A stretch of DNA of 62,705 nucleotides from an uncultured Coriobacteriia bacterium (GTDB lineage Bacteria > Actinomycetota > Coriobacteriia > Coriobacteriales > QAMH01): contig CAOKAE010000009.1 of NCBI GenBank assembly GCA_948466335.1, forward strand, positions 1 through 62,705. The letters run 5' to 3'. The notes beneath the pieces are model-generated. The model was not told where the DNA came from. It made no database searches and saw only the letters and a list, made by a program, of their open reading frames with translations. The position numbers were made by a program, and so were the translations under genes. This document shows positions 45,066 through 55,249 of this stretch, one piece after another (position 1 is the first letter of the stretch; the number at the start of each line of letters is the position of its first letter).

Positions 45066-47405
45066 CTAGCGTCCCAACTTGAAGTACGGATTGGCCTGGT
45101 CGCAAGCCGGATTGTAGAGCGGGTCACCACAGGCGAAGTGATGCGGCCAGCGCTGTCGCATGATGCCCGCCTCGAGTTCCGTCTGGATGGCGCGCCGTTC
45201 GTTCACGCGGTCGCGTCCGCGCGAGGCAAACTCAAGATGGTAGAGTTCGGCATAGGGTGTGAAGACGCAGGCCAAACCACGTTCGCGCAACTTCCAGCAG
45301 AAGTCGACGTCGTTGTACGTCACGGCCAGTTCCTCGGTAAGCCCACCCACCGCGTCAAAGTCCGCGCGACGCATCATGAAGCAGGCGCCGAGAACGGCCG
45401 AATACTCCCGGGGATGTGCGAGGCTGTCCAGATAGCCCCGGTCGCATTCGGGCGCGCGGTTCTGGTTCATGAAACCCAGGCACCCGCTCGTCATGAGCGC
45501 GATGCCCGCGTTCTGCACGAGGCCATCCGGATAGCGCAGCAACGGCCCCACGACGCCAACCTCCGGACGCTCGAGATAGCCCGCCATGATGCGCACAAAG
45601 CCATCGGTAATCGCCTTGGTGTCGTTGTTGAGCACGAGCACGAGCTCGCCCTTGGACTGGGCAACGCCGTAGTTGACGATCTTCGAGAAGTTGAAGTCGC
45701 CTTCGTAGGTGACGACCTTCACGCGCTCCTCCCGATTGACAATGTCCTCGTAGAATGCAAAGGTCTCCGGTTCGACGCTGTTGTTCTCGACGAGCACGAT
45801 CTCGAAGGCATCGTAGCCCGCCTTGTCAAGAATCGACTCGATGCAATCGGCGAGCATGGGAGCATGGTCCTTGGTGGGAATGACGATGCTCAGGAGCCTT
45901 TGGGGGTCAGAGACTTCGTAGATGACCTTGTTGCACACGTCGTCACGCACGATATGCGCGCTCACGTCCCGCGCATGCAGATGATCGGCCAGCACCTGCG
46001 GGTCGCTCGCGGGCACATGCGCGCCATGTTTGCGGTCACGCCTGTGGCACAGCACGCGTGGCACGTGGGCAACCGCGCCCTGCTCCATGCTCGATCTGAG
46101 CGCAGCACCGTAGACCCATTGCTCCGCGGTCTCTGCATCTAGTACAGCAAGATCGTCCAGGGCGCTCGCACGCACCAATGCACATGATCCGATGTAGTTG
46201 CCCGCATAGAGCGCATCGATATCGAGGTCGGACTTGAGGCGGGGAGACCGGTAGGCCGCGAGCGCCTTATCCACCTGATCATCATCCGGGTATGCCAGCA
46301 GCGCCGCATCATCGTCACGAAGGCGACGGGTAAGCTCATAGAGCGCATTTGGCTCGAGGATGTCATGCTGGTCCATGACGAGCAGGTAGTCCGCACCAAG
46401 CGCCTCGCGGGCGTGGGTGACGTCGTTGGCGACCTCGAAGACGCCGCGAGAGCCCATCTCGGCTCGTGCCTGCGCATGTGCTCGCCTTGCCCCTGATCCC
46501 ATGAGGCAGACACCACGTAGCGGCACGCTCTGGTCCCGTAGGGCGGCCATGCATTGCCTCAGCGCGGTCACGTCGATTCGATCGACGATGACGAGCGCGC
46601 CGACGGACCACTCGCGCCCCTCCTCGCGTTGTGCACACAGCTCGAACCCCTGGGCGCGATGCCTGATGAGCCAATGCGGATACGTGGGATCGTCGCACGC
46701 GCTCGCCATCTTCTCCCATGTCTCGCGTGCCTTGTCCGCACGCATGGGCGCGTCAATGACCAGAAGACCCGGTTGGCAACCGGCATCATCCGAATCCTGT
46801 GCAAGAACGAGGGTCTGCGCGTCATCGTGCGGGACGCGCATGGACAGATAGACGTGCCGCTTGCCATCATCACCCAAACAGTCCTCCATGACGATGGCCT
46901 GCGAGCATGAGCCCAAGGCGAGCACACGTGCGGGGTCAACCGTCGCCTCACCGAAGCCTTGGGGGAACATGATGTCGAATCGCATGACGTCCTCGTCATC
47001 TGACGCACTTATGATGTCCGTGAGCTCGATGAGGATGCCCGTGCTCCAATAGACCCGCTCGATATCGCGCATGCGTGTCGCAAGCGACTTCTTGAGACGA
47101 TAGGCCAGACGGGATTGCCATTTCATGTCCGCGTAATCGAACCCATGGACGAGAAGGGGTTGCCCCGTGACCTTGTCGGCTACGGTGAGTTCCTGCCCGT
47201 CTCTTCGCATGTGGGGAAAGACGGCCACCCACTGCCTGGGTGCGATGCCCAAAGTCTGCTCGAGGGGATAGATGGGGACGGGAATCTCAAGACCGTCGCA
47301 TGCGAAAGTCGCGCCGGGTGCGGTATGGGGCTCGAGCTCGTCTAGCTCTAGTGCGACATAGCAGTACAAAATTCCTCGGCACATCGCGAGCACTTTGTTC
47401 GCCAA
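45066..47405 (-). CDS. Large glycosyltransferase, one degenerate and one intact GT2 domain
   Basis: About 779 residues, built like the 812-residue enzyme at 35.5-37.9 kb. After a beta-rich N-region comes a first GT-like domain (VGALVIVDRIDVTALRQCMAAL...VMDQHDILEPN) that has lost much of the usual nucleotide-sugar pattern and may be only structural. The second (from LLSIVIPTKDHAPMLADCIES, with LNNDTKAITDGF and YNDVDFCWKL) looks active. TTG at 47405 has AAGGGGG six nt upstream (47412-47418) and is preferred; an ATG at 47438 is possible. It heads the six-gene leftward glycan operon. Confidence 0.82.
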   Translation of the reverse strand: MANKVLAMCRGILYCYVALELDELEPHTAPGATFACDGLEIPVPIYPLEQTLGIAPRQWVAVFPHMRRDGQELTVADKVTGQPLLVHGFDYADMKWQSRLAYRLKKSLATRMRDIERVYWSTGILIELTDIISASDDEDVMRFDIMFPQGFGEATVDPARVLALGSCSQAIVMEDCLGDDGKRHVYLSMRVPHDDAQTLVLAQDSDDAGCQPGLLVIDAPMRADKARETWEKMASACDDPTYPHWLIRHRAQGFELCAQREEGREWSVGALVIVDRIDVTALRQCMAALRDQSVPLRGVCLMGSGARRAHAQARAEMGSRGVFEVANDVTHAREALGADYLLVMDQHDILEPNALYELTRRLRDDDAALLAYPDDDQVDKALAAYRSPRLKSDLDIDALYAGNYIGSCALVRASALDDLAVLDAETAEQWVYGAALRSSMEQGAVAHVPRVLCHRRDRKHGAHVPASDPQVLADHLHARDVSAHIVRDDVCNKVIYEVSDPQRLLSIVIPTKDHAPMLADCIESILDKAGYDAFEIVLVENNSVEPETFAFYEDIVNREERVKVVTYEGDFNFSKIVNYGVAQSKGELVLVLNNDTKAITDGFVRIMAGYLERPEVGVVGPLLRYPDGLVQNAGIALMTSGCLGFMNQNRAPECDRGYLDSLAHPREYSAVLGACFMMRRADFDAVGGLTEELAVTYNDVDFCWKLRERGLACVFTPYAELYHLEFASRGRDRVNERRAIQTELEAGIMRQRWPHHFACGDPLYNPACDQANPYFKLGR

Positions 47406-47608
47406 TGAAAGCCCCCTTAATTGCCCTGCGCCAAACATGTGAATGATACCAGTTAAGAGATGCAATGAGACGAAGCGGGGCGTGTATACCACTCATCTGC
47501 AGGACTTGTGAATTTCTAGTTGGATTTTCCATGCGTCCAAAAACGCGGCGTTACACTTGCCTCCACTCTGAAAACTATCTACGAACGGCACATTTCAGGG
47601 GTGAAGTT

Positions 47609-48934
47609 ATGAAGAGGCATTCCACGAAACCTTTTGCGCGCATCGCCATCGTCGCGTTTTTCTGCACGTTACTCATGGGAGCAGGAACCGCATTCGCCGA
47701 CGAGCAGTCCGAGTCACTCGAAGCGAGTGTTCCCACAGCGGTGGCAGGCGAGCACGTCACCCAAGACGCAGACGACGCGACCGCATCTGAGGAAGACGCG
47801 CCCGTCATCACCGTCGAGCGCTACGCAAAGAGCCAGGATGCGGATATGGCATCCGATGTCGGCGCCATGGACGGGGACGTGTCCGATCCCACCCTCACGC
47901 AGGGCGAGCCCGTCGAAGAACCACTCGAGGCCATGGGCACGCTCGAGACCGTCGACATGTACCGCCTGTACAACCCCAACTCAGGCGAGCACTTCTATAC
48001 GGGCAACTGGGAGGAACGCGCGAGCCTCGTCGAGATAGGCTGGCAATATGAGGGCATCGGTTGGGTCGCCCCCGACTTCTCTCGCTCGCCCGTCTACCGT
48101 CTCTACAACCCCAACGCAGGTGACCATCACTACACGCTTTCGTCCTTCGAGCGCGACGAGCTCGTCGATGCCGGATGGAACGACGAGGGCATTGGCTGGT
48201 ATTCGGATGACACCCAACGTGTCGCTGTGCTGCGTCAGTACAACCCCAACGCCAAGACGGGTTCGCACAACTTCACCACGTCGGAGGAGGAAGACGAGGC
48301 TCTGGCCGATGCGGGCTGGCAGAGCGAGGGCGTGGGCTGGTATGCCGTGTCCCTGGGCAACACCGCGGTGGCCACCAGCTACATCTACCTTGACGCCGGC
48401 CATGGCAAGGGAAGCTCGACGAAGGGCGTCTATGACTCCGGCGCCGTCGGCAACGGCTACGAGGAGGCCAAGCTCACCGCCGAGCTCGTCACCCTCACGG
48501 CCAAGTATGCGCGCGAGCTCTACGGCCTCAAGGTCTATTCCAACGTGAACACGAACGTCGAGTACTGGAACCGCCAGGAAGACGCGCTCGAGCGCGGCTG
48601 CACCTCGCTCGTCTCCATTCACTTCAACGCAAGCGACAGCGGCGGCACGGGCTGCGAGAGCTACATCCACAGCAGGAACGCGGCACCGGGCGCGACCAAG
48701 CTGCAGTCCATCATGCACGAGTATCTCCTGAACGGCACGGGGCTGCGCGACCGCGGCAAGAAGAGCGCGGCACTCGCCGTGTGCAGCGGCGTGGACACCG
48801 ACCTTCCCGGCACCCTGCTCGAGGTGTGCTTCATCGACAACTCCTACGACATGAAGAAGTACAAGGAGCGCAAGGACACCATCGCACGCGAGCTTGCCGC
48901 GGGTCTGTACGAGGCGGCAAAGGATGGCTTCTAG
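47609..48934 (+). CDS. Secreted N-acetylmuramoyl-L-alanine amidase (amidase_3) with DUF5648
   Basis: A 441-residue exported hydrolase with a signal peptide (1-29, ending AFA) and an acidic linker. The DUF5648 triple repeat spans residues 117-246 (47957-48350) and is followed by an amidase_3 domain (about 258-440). Zinc-site features are LDAGHGKG, the Glu after NGYE, SIHFNAS and the catalytic-Glu region TLLEVCFIDN. The enzyme cleaves the MurNAc-L-Ala bond. AGGGGTG precedes the ATG. It is divergent from the glycan operon and followed by a lipoprotein 38 bp on. Confidence 0.92.
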   Translation: MKRHSTKPFARIAIVAFFCTLLMGAGTAFADEQSESLEASVPTAVAGEHVTQDADDATASEEDAPVITVERYAKSQDADMASDVGAMDGDVSDPTLTQGEPVEEPLEAMGTLETVDMYRLYNPNSGEHFYTGNWEERASLVEIGWQYEGIGWVAPDFSRSPVYRLYNPNAGDHHYTLSSFERDELVDAGWNDEGIGWYSDDTQRVAVLRQYNPNAKTGSHNFTTSEEEDEALADAGWQSEGVGWYAVSLGNTAVATSYIYLDAGHGKGSSTKGVYDSGAVGNGYEEAKLTAELVTLTAKYARELYGLKVYSNVNTNVEYWNRQEDALERGCTSLVSIHFNASDSGGTGCESYIHSRNAAPGATKLQSIMHEYLLNGTGLRDRGKKSAALAVCSGVDTDLPGTLLEVCFIDNSYDMKKYKERKDTIARELAAGLYEAAKDGF

Positions 48935-48972
48935 GCCCCACCCAGCCCTTACGACATTGGGAGTGATCTGAC

Positions 48973-49557
48973 ATGAAACGCTTTCGCACGACGCTCGTTA
49001 TCACGGTCTGTTGCGTGGGCCTCTTCGCGCTCGCGCTCACGGTATGTGGTTGCATGCAGGGCGGCACTCCCGAGAAGAGCGCCGTGACGAGCAGCGCCGC
49101 GACATCCTCGGCCGCTCCCTCGAACTCAGCCGCTCCCGTCCCCACCGTCCCCGTCATCGGTGCGGGTGACACGACCGTGCAGGTGAGAAACGAGACGGGA
49201 AGCGACATCATCGGCGTGCGCATCAAGCCGGCAGGCGATGCAAGCTACACGGCGGAGAACACCTTCGATGGCTTCGTTTTCGAAAACGGCACCAGCGTCG
49301 ACCTCTCGTTCACGCGGCAACCCGAAACGCAAAGCTACGACGTGCTGCTCCTCACCGCCGAGGACAGCAAGATCGCCGTGCGCGACATCGACCTCGTGGA
49401 TACCAAGGACATCGTGTTCCACTTCGACGAGGGCATCGGATACATCACCTACACCGACGCCTCGACGGGCCAGGAGCTCGACAACCGCGCCGAGGCCATC
49501 GGCGCCGAGGAAGACGCCCCCGCCGTCTCACGTGACCTCGAGACCCAGAGGGGCTAG
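48973..49557 (+). CDS. Secreted lipoprotein of unknown function
   Basis: A 194-residue protein with a lipoprotein signal (hydrophobic 8-24, then CGCMQGG; the lipidated Cys is 25 or 27). A Ser/Ala/Pro spacer follows, then a beta-rich domain (about 66-175; TTVQVRNETGSDIIGVRIKP, SVDLSFTR, YDVLLLTAEDSKIAVRDIDL). I do not recognise the family. No DUF5648 repeat is present. It sits between the amidase and CotH-family genes, so a wall-associated role is likely. Confidence 0.8.
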   Translation: MKRFRTTLVITVCCVGLFALALTVCGCMQGGTPEKSAVTSSAATSSAAPSNSAAPVPTVPVIGAGDTTVQVRNETGSDIIGVRIKPAGDASYTAENTFDGFVFENGTSVDLSFTRQPETQSYDVLLLTAEDSKIAVRDIDLVDTKDIVFHFDEGIGYITYTDASTGQELDNRAEAIGAEEDAPAVSRDLETQRG

Positions 49558-49672
49558 CGCCGCTCCCGAACGGCTGCGTGCTACTCGCTCGATGGTTACC
49601 TAACGTCTTTCGGCACGATGCGAACAGCGCGTTAGAATGGCAACCCCATCCTATTGAAACGTGAGGTTCTTC

Positions 49673-52477
49673 ATGCGCTTGAAGCTGTTCTCGGCGGCGT
49701 TTGCCGCCGCTTTTGTTCTCGTCACCGCCCCCGCCTATGCCGATACCCTCGGCGTTGGGCAGGATGCGCTCGTGCCGGGCGCCGAACCGACACTCGTGGC
49801 ATACGACGAATCGACAGGCGAGCCGGCAGGTGACGATACGGTGACAGATGACACGGACAACAAGGACGAGGGCGCGGACACGAAGCCCGATGGCACGCAA
49901 CCCGATGACGGCACCAGCACGAATCCCGTCGATTCCGTGAAGGGCGCGCCGGAGACCGTCGAGGGTAACCAGGCCGCGACGAGCACGACCGAGACCGTGA
50001 CCGAGACCGTCGCAATCGACAAGCAGGACATGCACCGTCTCTACAATCCCAATTCCGGCGAGCACTTCTACACTGCGAGCACGGTCGAGCGCGACCACCT
50101 CATCAGCGTTGGCTGGAACTACGAGGGCATCGGCTGGATGGCGCCTGTCACGAGCGACGAGCCCGTCTATCGACTGTACAACCCCTACGCGGGAGACCAT
50201 CACTACACGCTTTCTGCCTACGAGCGCGACCACCTCATCAGCGTGGGCTGGAACGACGAGGGCATCGGCTGGTATTCGGCGCTTGCGTCCGAGGGCGTCC
50301 CCGTCCATCGCCAGTACAACCCCAACGCCATCGCCGGAGCCCACAACTTCACGACAAGCGATTACGAGAATGCCTCGCTCATCAATGCGGGATGGAGCGG
50401 CGAGGGTATCGCCTGGTACGCCCTGGCCTCGGACACCAAGACCATCGAGACGACGAAGCACAACATAATCGAGAAGGCGCCGTACATCACCGCGACCTTC
50501 ACGACCGCCAAGGGCTCCGTTCCCGAGACGATCGTCTCCTATGCCAAGGATGACCAGACCTATCTCTTCCTCCCCTCCTACGCGCCTCTCGACAACCTCT
50601 ACCTGAGCGCGCATGTCAGCAAGACGCAGCAGGTTAACCTCTACCTCGGCAACGACGAGTTCTCCATCATCAATCCCGAGCATGGAATCAACCTGCTCAA
50701 CCTTGGGCCGGTCAAGAACGCCGATGGATCCCTCTCGTTCAAGTTCAAGACCTCCAATGCCGCGACGCCCTTCGCGCTGACCGTCATGCGCTCGGCGAAC
50801 GTCCCGGCAATCTACATCAACAGCAGCAACGTCTCCTCCCAGGGTCGTGACTTCATCGAGGCCAGCCCCGATCACTCCGCAAAGGCCAACGTCGTCGTGT
50901 ACATGGTCGATGCCGACGGCAGCGTCATCTACGACAAGGACGTCTTCGACAACAAGAAGAAGCTCTCCTCCATCAAGGGGCGCGGCAACTCGACCTGGGG
51001 TAACGGCATCAAGAAGCCGTACCAGATCTCGCTCGGCTCCAAAGCCGACCTCATCGGCGACAACGGTCCCGCGAAGAAGTGGATTCTGCTTGCCAACAGC
51101 GCCGATGCGAGCCTGCTGCACAGCAGCGTCGCCTTCGACCTTGCCGCGGAACTCGGCCTGGCGACCGTCAGCGTGCGCCCCGTCGACCTGTACTACGATG
51201 GCGAGTATCGCGGCAGCTACCTGCTTACCGAGAAGATACAGATCAACGAGAACCGCATCGACATCTTCAACCTGGAGGATGCGGTCGAAGACGCCAATCC
51301 CGGCACCGACCTTGACGTGCTGCCCACCAAGACCTCCACGAACAAGTACGGGAATACCTTCCAGTACGTCGTGGGCGTCAAGGACCCGAGCAACATCGAG
51401 GGAGGCTACCTGCTCGAGCTCGACAACGGATACTATGCCGCGGAGAAGAGCTGGTTCACCGTCACCTGGCCCGGCGACAAGGCTCGCGCCTACTTCGTGA
51501 TCAAGAGCCCGGAATTCGCCTCGAAGAACATGATCGCCTTCATCAGCGAGGCCATGCAGGAGGCCCTCAACAACCTGGGTGCCGACAAGCTCGCCGACGG
51601 ATCGGCGCTTTCCGACGGTACGTTCGCCTTCGATCTGGATTCCTTTGCCAAGATGTACCTGCTCGAGGAATTTCTCAAGAACAACGACACCTACACGAGC
51701 TCGACCTACTTCTACCTGCAAAAGGGCAGCAAGATCTTCCGGTCGGGCCCGGTCTGGGACTTCGATGCCGGCATGGGCACGCGCATCGACGCCCACGACT
51801 CCATCCAGAGTACCTACTGGGGTTACTACCTCGGCTTGCACAACACCATCCTGAGCAAACAGGTCAAGAAGCGCGTCCAGGAAATCTACGAGGACACGTT
51901 CAAGGACCTCATCGCCAATGTCGTGCTCGGTGACGCCGATGCCGTCGGTCCGGCGGGCAAGCTCCACTCCATCGCCGGCTACGCCAAGGTGATTGCCGCC
52001 TCGCAGCGCATGAACGAGATTCCCTTCGGCGTCACCTCCTTCAACTTCCAGGCAGAGCCCTTCGCGACCTGGGCGCTCAACGTCGAGTTCTTCCAGAAGT
52101 GGCTCGGGTGGCGCCTCGATTGGTTCGACGAGAACCTCAACATGCTCGGAAGCGCGGTGCTCGGTAAGGACACGCGCACCACGCGATGGCATGACGGCTT
52201 CGACTACGGCTACGTCTTCGACTACCAGTACTACCTTGACCAGAACCCCGAGCTCAAAAAGCTCGGCATCACCACCTCGGCCAAGGCGCTCGAGCACTTC
52301 GTCACAATCGGCATGAAGGACGCGAAGTACAGCGGGACCACGGCACGCAACTTTGACGTGCGGGCCTACATGGAAAAGAATCCCGAGCTCAAGAAGAAGT
52401 TTGGCGACGACCTGGCTGCCTACTACAGGCACTACTGCACGGATGGCTTCAAGAAGGGCCTCGTCTGCTGGGCCTGA
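49673..52477 (+). CDS. Secreted CotH-kinase family protein with DUF5648
   Basis: A 934-residue exported protein with a signal peptide (1-23, AYA) and an acidic Thr-rich linker. The DUF5648 triple repeat lies at about 120-252. A CotH domain (about 400-800) is marked by KGRGNSTWGNGIKKPYQISL, LLTEKIQINENRIDI, GGYLLELDN and GPVWDFDAGMG. Two related C-terminal repeats follow (YYLDQNPELKKLG, AYMEKNPELKKKFG). CotH of Bacillus is an unusual protein kinase on spore coat proteins; activity here is inference. The ATG at 49673 after GAGG is better than the GTG at 49661. Confidence 0.9.
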   Translation: MRLKLFSAAFAAAFVLVTAPAYADTLGVGQDALVPGAEPTLVAYDESTGEPAGDDTVTDDTDNKDEGADTKPDGTQPDDGTSTNPVDSVKGAPETVEGNQAATSTTETVTETVAIDKQDMHRLYNPNSGEHFYTASTVERDHLISVGWNYEGIGWMAPVTSDEPVYRLYNPYAGDHHYTLSAYERDHLISVGWNDEGIGWYSALASEGVPVHRQYNPNAIAGAHNFTTSDYENASLINAGWSGEGIAWYALASDTKTIETTKHNIIEKAPYITATFTTAKGSVPETIVSYAKDDQTYLFLPSYAPLDNLYLSAHVSKTQQVNLYLGNDEFSIINPEHGINLLNLGPVKNADGSLSFKFKTSNAATPFALTVMRSANVPAIYINSSNVSSQGRDFIEASPDHSAKANVVVYMVDADGSVIYDKDVFDNKKKLSSIKGRGNSTWGNGIKKPYQISLGSKADLIGDNGPAKKWILLANSADASLLHSSVAFDLAAELGLATVSVRPVDLYYDGEYRGSYLLTEKIQINENRIDIFNLEDAVEDANPGTDLDVLPTKTSTNKYGNTFQYVVGVKDPSNIEGGYLLELDNGYYAAEKSWFTVTWPGDKARAYFVIKSPEFASKNMIAFISEAMQEALNNLGADKLADGSALSDGTFAFDLDSFAKMYLLEEFLKNNDTYTSSTYFYLQKGSKIFRSGPVWDFDAGMGTRIDAHDSIQSTYWGYYLGLHNTILSKQVKKRVQEIYEDTFKDLIANVVLGDADAVGPAGKLHSIAGYAKVIAASQRMNEIPFGVTSFNFQAEPFATWALNVEFFQKWLGWRLDWFDENLNMLGSAVLGKDTRTTRWHDGFDYGYVFDYQYYLDQNPELKKLGITTSAKALEHFVTIGMKDAKYSGTTARNFDVRAYMEKNPELKKKFGDDLAAYYRHYCTDGFKKGLVCWA

Positions 52478-52485
52478 CCTGCGAA

Positions 52486-52529
52486 ATGAGACAATTTGGT
52501 CAGACGAGATTGTGACGAGATTGTCTCAT
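52486..52529. repeat. TGAGACA palindrome, copy 4
   Basis: ATGAGACAAT (52486-52495) and ATTGTCTCAT (52520-52529) are perfect 10-bp arms. The interior TTGGTCAGAC matches copy 1 inside mnmA, and GAGATTGTGACGAGATTG is a small internal repeat. It lies between the convergent CotH and flippase genes and may act as a terminator for either. Confidence 0.8.
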
Positions 52530-52542
52530 GGGTGATGGGTTA

Positions 52543-53790
52543 TTAGATAGTGCGCTTCTTCGCGTCTCGGATCATGCACACGAGGAAGAACGCGATGGAA
52601 GCGCCGTAGGCGAGCATGATGGCGAAGCTCACGCCGTTCATCTCGAACGCGTGAATCATGGGATACATGCCCACCAGAATGACCGCGAACGAGATGGCAT
52701 AGCCCACAAGGTTCTCGCGATTGCGTCGCATCGTGATGAGCACGTCGCCCAGAAACCAGACATAGGCGGTCATCACCGTGCACAACACGAGCGGCACGAT
52801 GAGATACGCGTAGGGCGCGATGCTCGATCCGAAGATGAGCACGAGTACGGGTTCGCCGACGAGCGCGAAGAGCAGACCGAAGACGAGGGCGAGAGCGAAT
52901 ATGGCGATGGAGACCTTGAGCACGAGACCCAGGAAACCGCGCATGTCGCCCGCCTTCAGGTATTCGGCAAAGCGTGTCAAAAGCGGCGCGTAGATGTACT
53001 GCGCGCACATCTGCACAATGAGCACCGGGGCGGCCACCGACGAGTAGATGCCCAAGAACCACTCCCCCATCACGTCGTTGAGGGCCTGGCGCGGAATGGC
53101 AGGAACGGCCCAGCAGAAGAATGACGCGACGACGAGGGGCAGGCACTTCACGAAGAGCGAGCGTATCGCCACGGCGTCGAACTGCGGCTTGAGGGGCTTG
53201 CGCGTGACTCGCATGAAAGCCGTGCCGTCGAAGATCGCGATGACAAGATAGGTGCTCACCGTCATGAGAATGAGCGCGATGTCCAGGGAGTTGAAGAGCG
53301 CCATGCCGGCGACGAAGGAGACAAGCAGCAGCACGCCGCGCAGAATGAACGAGATACCGATGACGTCCATACGCGACTCGCGCTGTTCCTCGCCATGCAA
53401 GACGTCCACGAACACGGGGCCCAGCGAGAAGAAGCCGTAGAGGATGACCGTCAGCCAGGCGCTTGTGGGGCAGGTCAAAAAGCAGTAGACGAACATGACG
53501 CCGATGGCCAGGGCGACCGTGACGATCCTGAAACCAAGATACTGCGCGAAACTGAATTCCTCGTCCAGGTCCGATACCTGGTAGGTGCGGATCTTGTAGT
53601 AGCCGATGGGCGAGAAGATGTTCGAGACGGCCATGCCCAACGCGAGCAGTCCCGCGGCGTCATATCCCGTCGACAGGCGCACGACGAGGACTGTAATCAA
53701 CCACTGCGCCGCCATGTAGACCAGCGAGCCCGTGGCGTTCCAGATCATGTTCGCGCGAATCGACAGCGCCTTGTCAGTACCCGTATTCAT
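52543..53790 (-). CDS. Wzx-like polysaccharide flippase
   Basis: A 415-residue membrane protein with about 12 transmembrane helices, of the oligosaccharide flippase (MOP) type. N-terminal ANMIWNATGSLVYMAAQWL and LGMAVSNIFSPIGYYKIRTYQVSD fit that family. It would move a lipid-linked glycan unit across the membrane. The start is at or next to 53790 (TTG-ATG), with no clear ribosome site. It lies 18 bp after the GH73 gene, so export of glycan and a wall hydrolase seem transcriptionally joined. Confidence 0.85.
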   Translation of the reverse strand: MNTGTDKALSIRANMIWNATGSLVYMAAQWLITVLVVRLSTGYDAAGLLALGMAVSNIFSPIGYYKIRTYQVSDLDEEFSFAQYLGFRIVTVALAIGVMFVYCFLTCPTSAWLTVILYGFFSLGPVFVDVLHGEEQRESRMDVIGISFILRGVLLLVSFVAGMALFNSLDIALILMTVSTYLVIAIFDGTAFMRVTRKPLKPQFDAVAIRSLFVKCLPLVVASFFCWAVPAIPRQALNDVMGEWFLGIYSSVAAPVLIVQMCAQYIYAPLLTRFAEYLKAGDMRGFLGLVLKVSIAIFALALVFGLLFALVGEPVLVLIFGSSIAPYAYLIVPLVLCTVMTAYVWFLGDVLITMRRNRENLVGYAISFAVILVGMYPMIHAFEMNGVSFAIMLAYGASIAFFLVCMIRDAKKRTI

Positions 53791-53808
53791 CAAGCGTACA
53801 GACTAGGA

Positions 53809-55197
53809 CTAGATGCCGTACCAGGCAATCCCCTCATCCTGCCAGCCAAGGGAGATGTTGTGGTCGAACTCGTACTTGCTTGCCGTGTAGTTGTGGTTGT
53901 TGGCGTAGGCGTTGGGGTTGTACTGGCGATACAGCGGAACGCCTTTGGCGTCGTCGGAATACCAGCCGATGCCCTCGTCGTTCCAACCGGCCTCGACGAG
54001 CGCGTCACGCTCGACGGCGGAAAGCGTGTAGTGATGCTCGCCGCCAATCTCGTTGTAGAGGCGGTACACGGGCGTCTTGCTCTTCTTGGGAGAGTTCCAG
54101 CCGATGCCCTCGTAGGTCCAGCCCGCGGAATCGAGGCTCTCGCGCTCGACGATGCTCGAGGTGTAGAAGTGCTCGCCCGAGTTGGGATTGTACATGCGGA
54201 ACATGCCGCGCGTGTTGGTGTCGGGAACGGTCCAACCCTGGTACAGGGGAAGGACGTAGTTGTAGGTGGGATCAAAGCCGGCATGGGCATAGGCCTGGTC
54301 CATGAGCTTGGCGATGGACTCGGGCCAGGAGATGCCCGTCGCGTACTGGTGCCAGCAGTCGCCCGTCGCGTTGGCGCGGCCGTAGTCCCACTTCATGGCA
54401 TAGAGCGTGGTCTGGGGATAGTTCTTGGCGTAGGTGTAGTTCTTGGCGATCCACTGGGCGCCACCCAGCACGGCGGCCTCGGGGGAGTTCCATCCCTGCT
54501 GCACGGCCATGGAGCGGCCACCGGAGATGGGGCTGCTGTCATAGGCGCCGATACCGTAGAAGTTGTAGTACGTCCCCGCGGGATAGGTCTTGTTATCGGA
54601 CCCGATGGGCGTGGTGCCGTCGTATTCAAAGCCGCTCGCCAGCGTGGAGGTTCCCCATCCCGTCTCGAGAATCGCATGAGCGACGAGGTAGGCGGCGTTG
54701 ACGTGGTAGGTCTGCTCGGCCTGGATGAAGGCCGCACCCGTTCCCACGAGCTTGCCGTTGCGACCCTTGGCCTGCGAGACGATGAAGGCATCAATCTGGG
54801 CGGCACGTAGGCCCGATGCAGTGGTGAGGTCGGCAAAGGTGGTGAGATTGCACTTGTTGGGGTCGAGCGCGTTTTGGAACTCGTCGTAGGAGTATCCGTG
54901 GTGCACGTCTTGGTCGATCTGCTTTTGCACCATCTGCGCCAAGGTGAGCTTGACGTTGACGATATTGGAACCGCCCTGGGCCTGGGCAATCATATCCCCA
55001 TCGGCAAACCCGCCCTCACCCTGGGCATAGAGCACGTCATCATCGACATGCTCGTATGCCCGCGGGTCAGCGCGAAGCGGCCCCTCCACCCGCTCGGCAA
55101 ATGCGCTTTGCACGAACAGGGCCGGAAGGGCCGCAATCAGAAGTGCTGTTACGAGCAGTAGACGAATCGGCAGGGAGACGAGGGTACGTTTGGTCAT
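53809..55197 (-). CDS. Secreted GH73 glucosaminidase with C-terminal DUF5648
   Basis: A 462-residue exported protein with a signal peptide (1-34, AFA) and a GH73/LytG-type glucosaminidase (about 130-320). It has AYLVAHAILETGWGTSTLA with the likely catalytic Glu, followed by YYNFYGIGAYD. The DUF5648 triple repeat (332-461; [47 protein letters not shown]) closes the chain. It cuts the GlcNAc-MurNAc bond. It is second in a leftward group: Ig-like DUF5648 protein, GH73, flippase. Confidence 0.92.
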   Translation of the reverse strand: MTKRTLVSLPIRLLLVTALLIAALPALFVQSAFAERVEGPLRADPRAYEHVDDDVLYAQGEGGFADGDMIAQAQGGSNIVNVKLTLAQMVQKQIDQDVHHGYSYDEFQNALDPNKCNLTTFADLTTASGLRAAQIDAFIVSQAKGRNGKLVGTGAAFIQAEQTYHVNAAYLVAHAILETGWGTSTLASGFEYDGTTPIGSDNKTYPAGTYYNFYGIGAYDSSPISGGRSMAVQQGWNSPEAAVLGGAQWIAKNYTYAKNYPQTTLYAMKWDYGRANATGDCWHQYATGISWPESIAKLMDQAYAHAGFDPTYNYVLPLYQGWTVPDTNTRGMFRMYNPNSGEHFYTSSIVERESLDSAGWTYEGIGWNSPKKSKTPVYRLYNEIGGEHHYTLSAVERDALVEAGWNDEGIGWYSDDAKGVPLYRQYNPNAYANNHNYTASKYEFDHNISLGWQDEGIAWYGI

Positions 55198-55249
55198 TGT
55201 TCGTGCCTTCCTGATCGAATGTCTACCGCACGAGGGGTATCAATGGATG

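Noticed and set aside
49445-52432. 995-codon open frame opposite the CotH-family gene
   Set aside because: It shows no recognisable domain, while the plus strand has a signal peptide, DUF5648 and CotH motifs.
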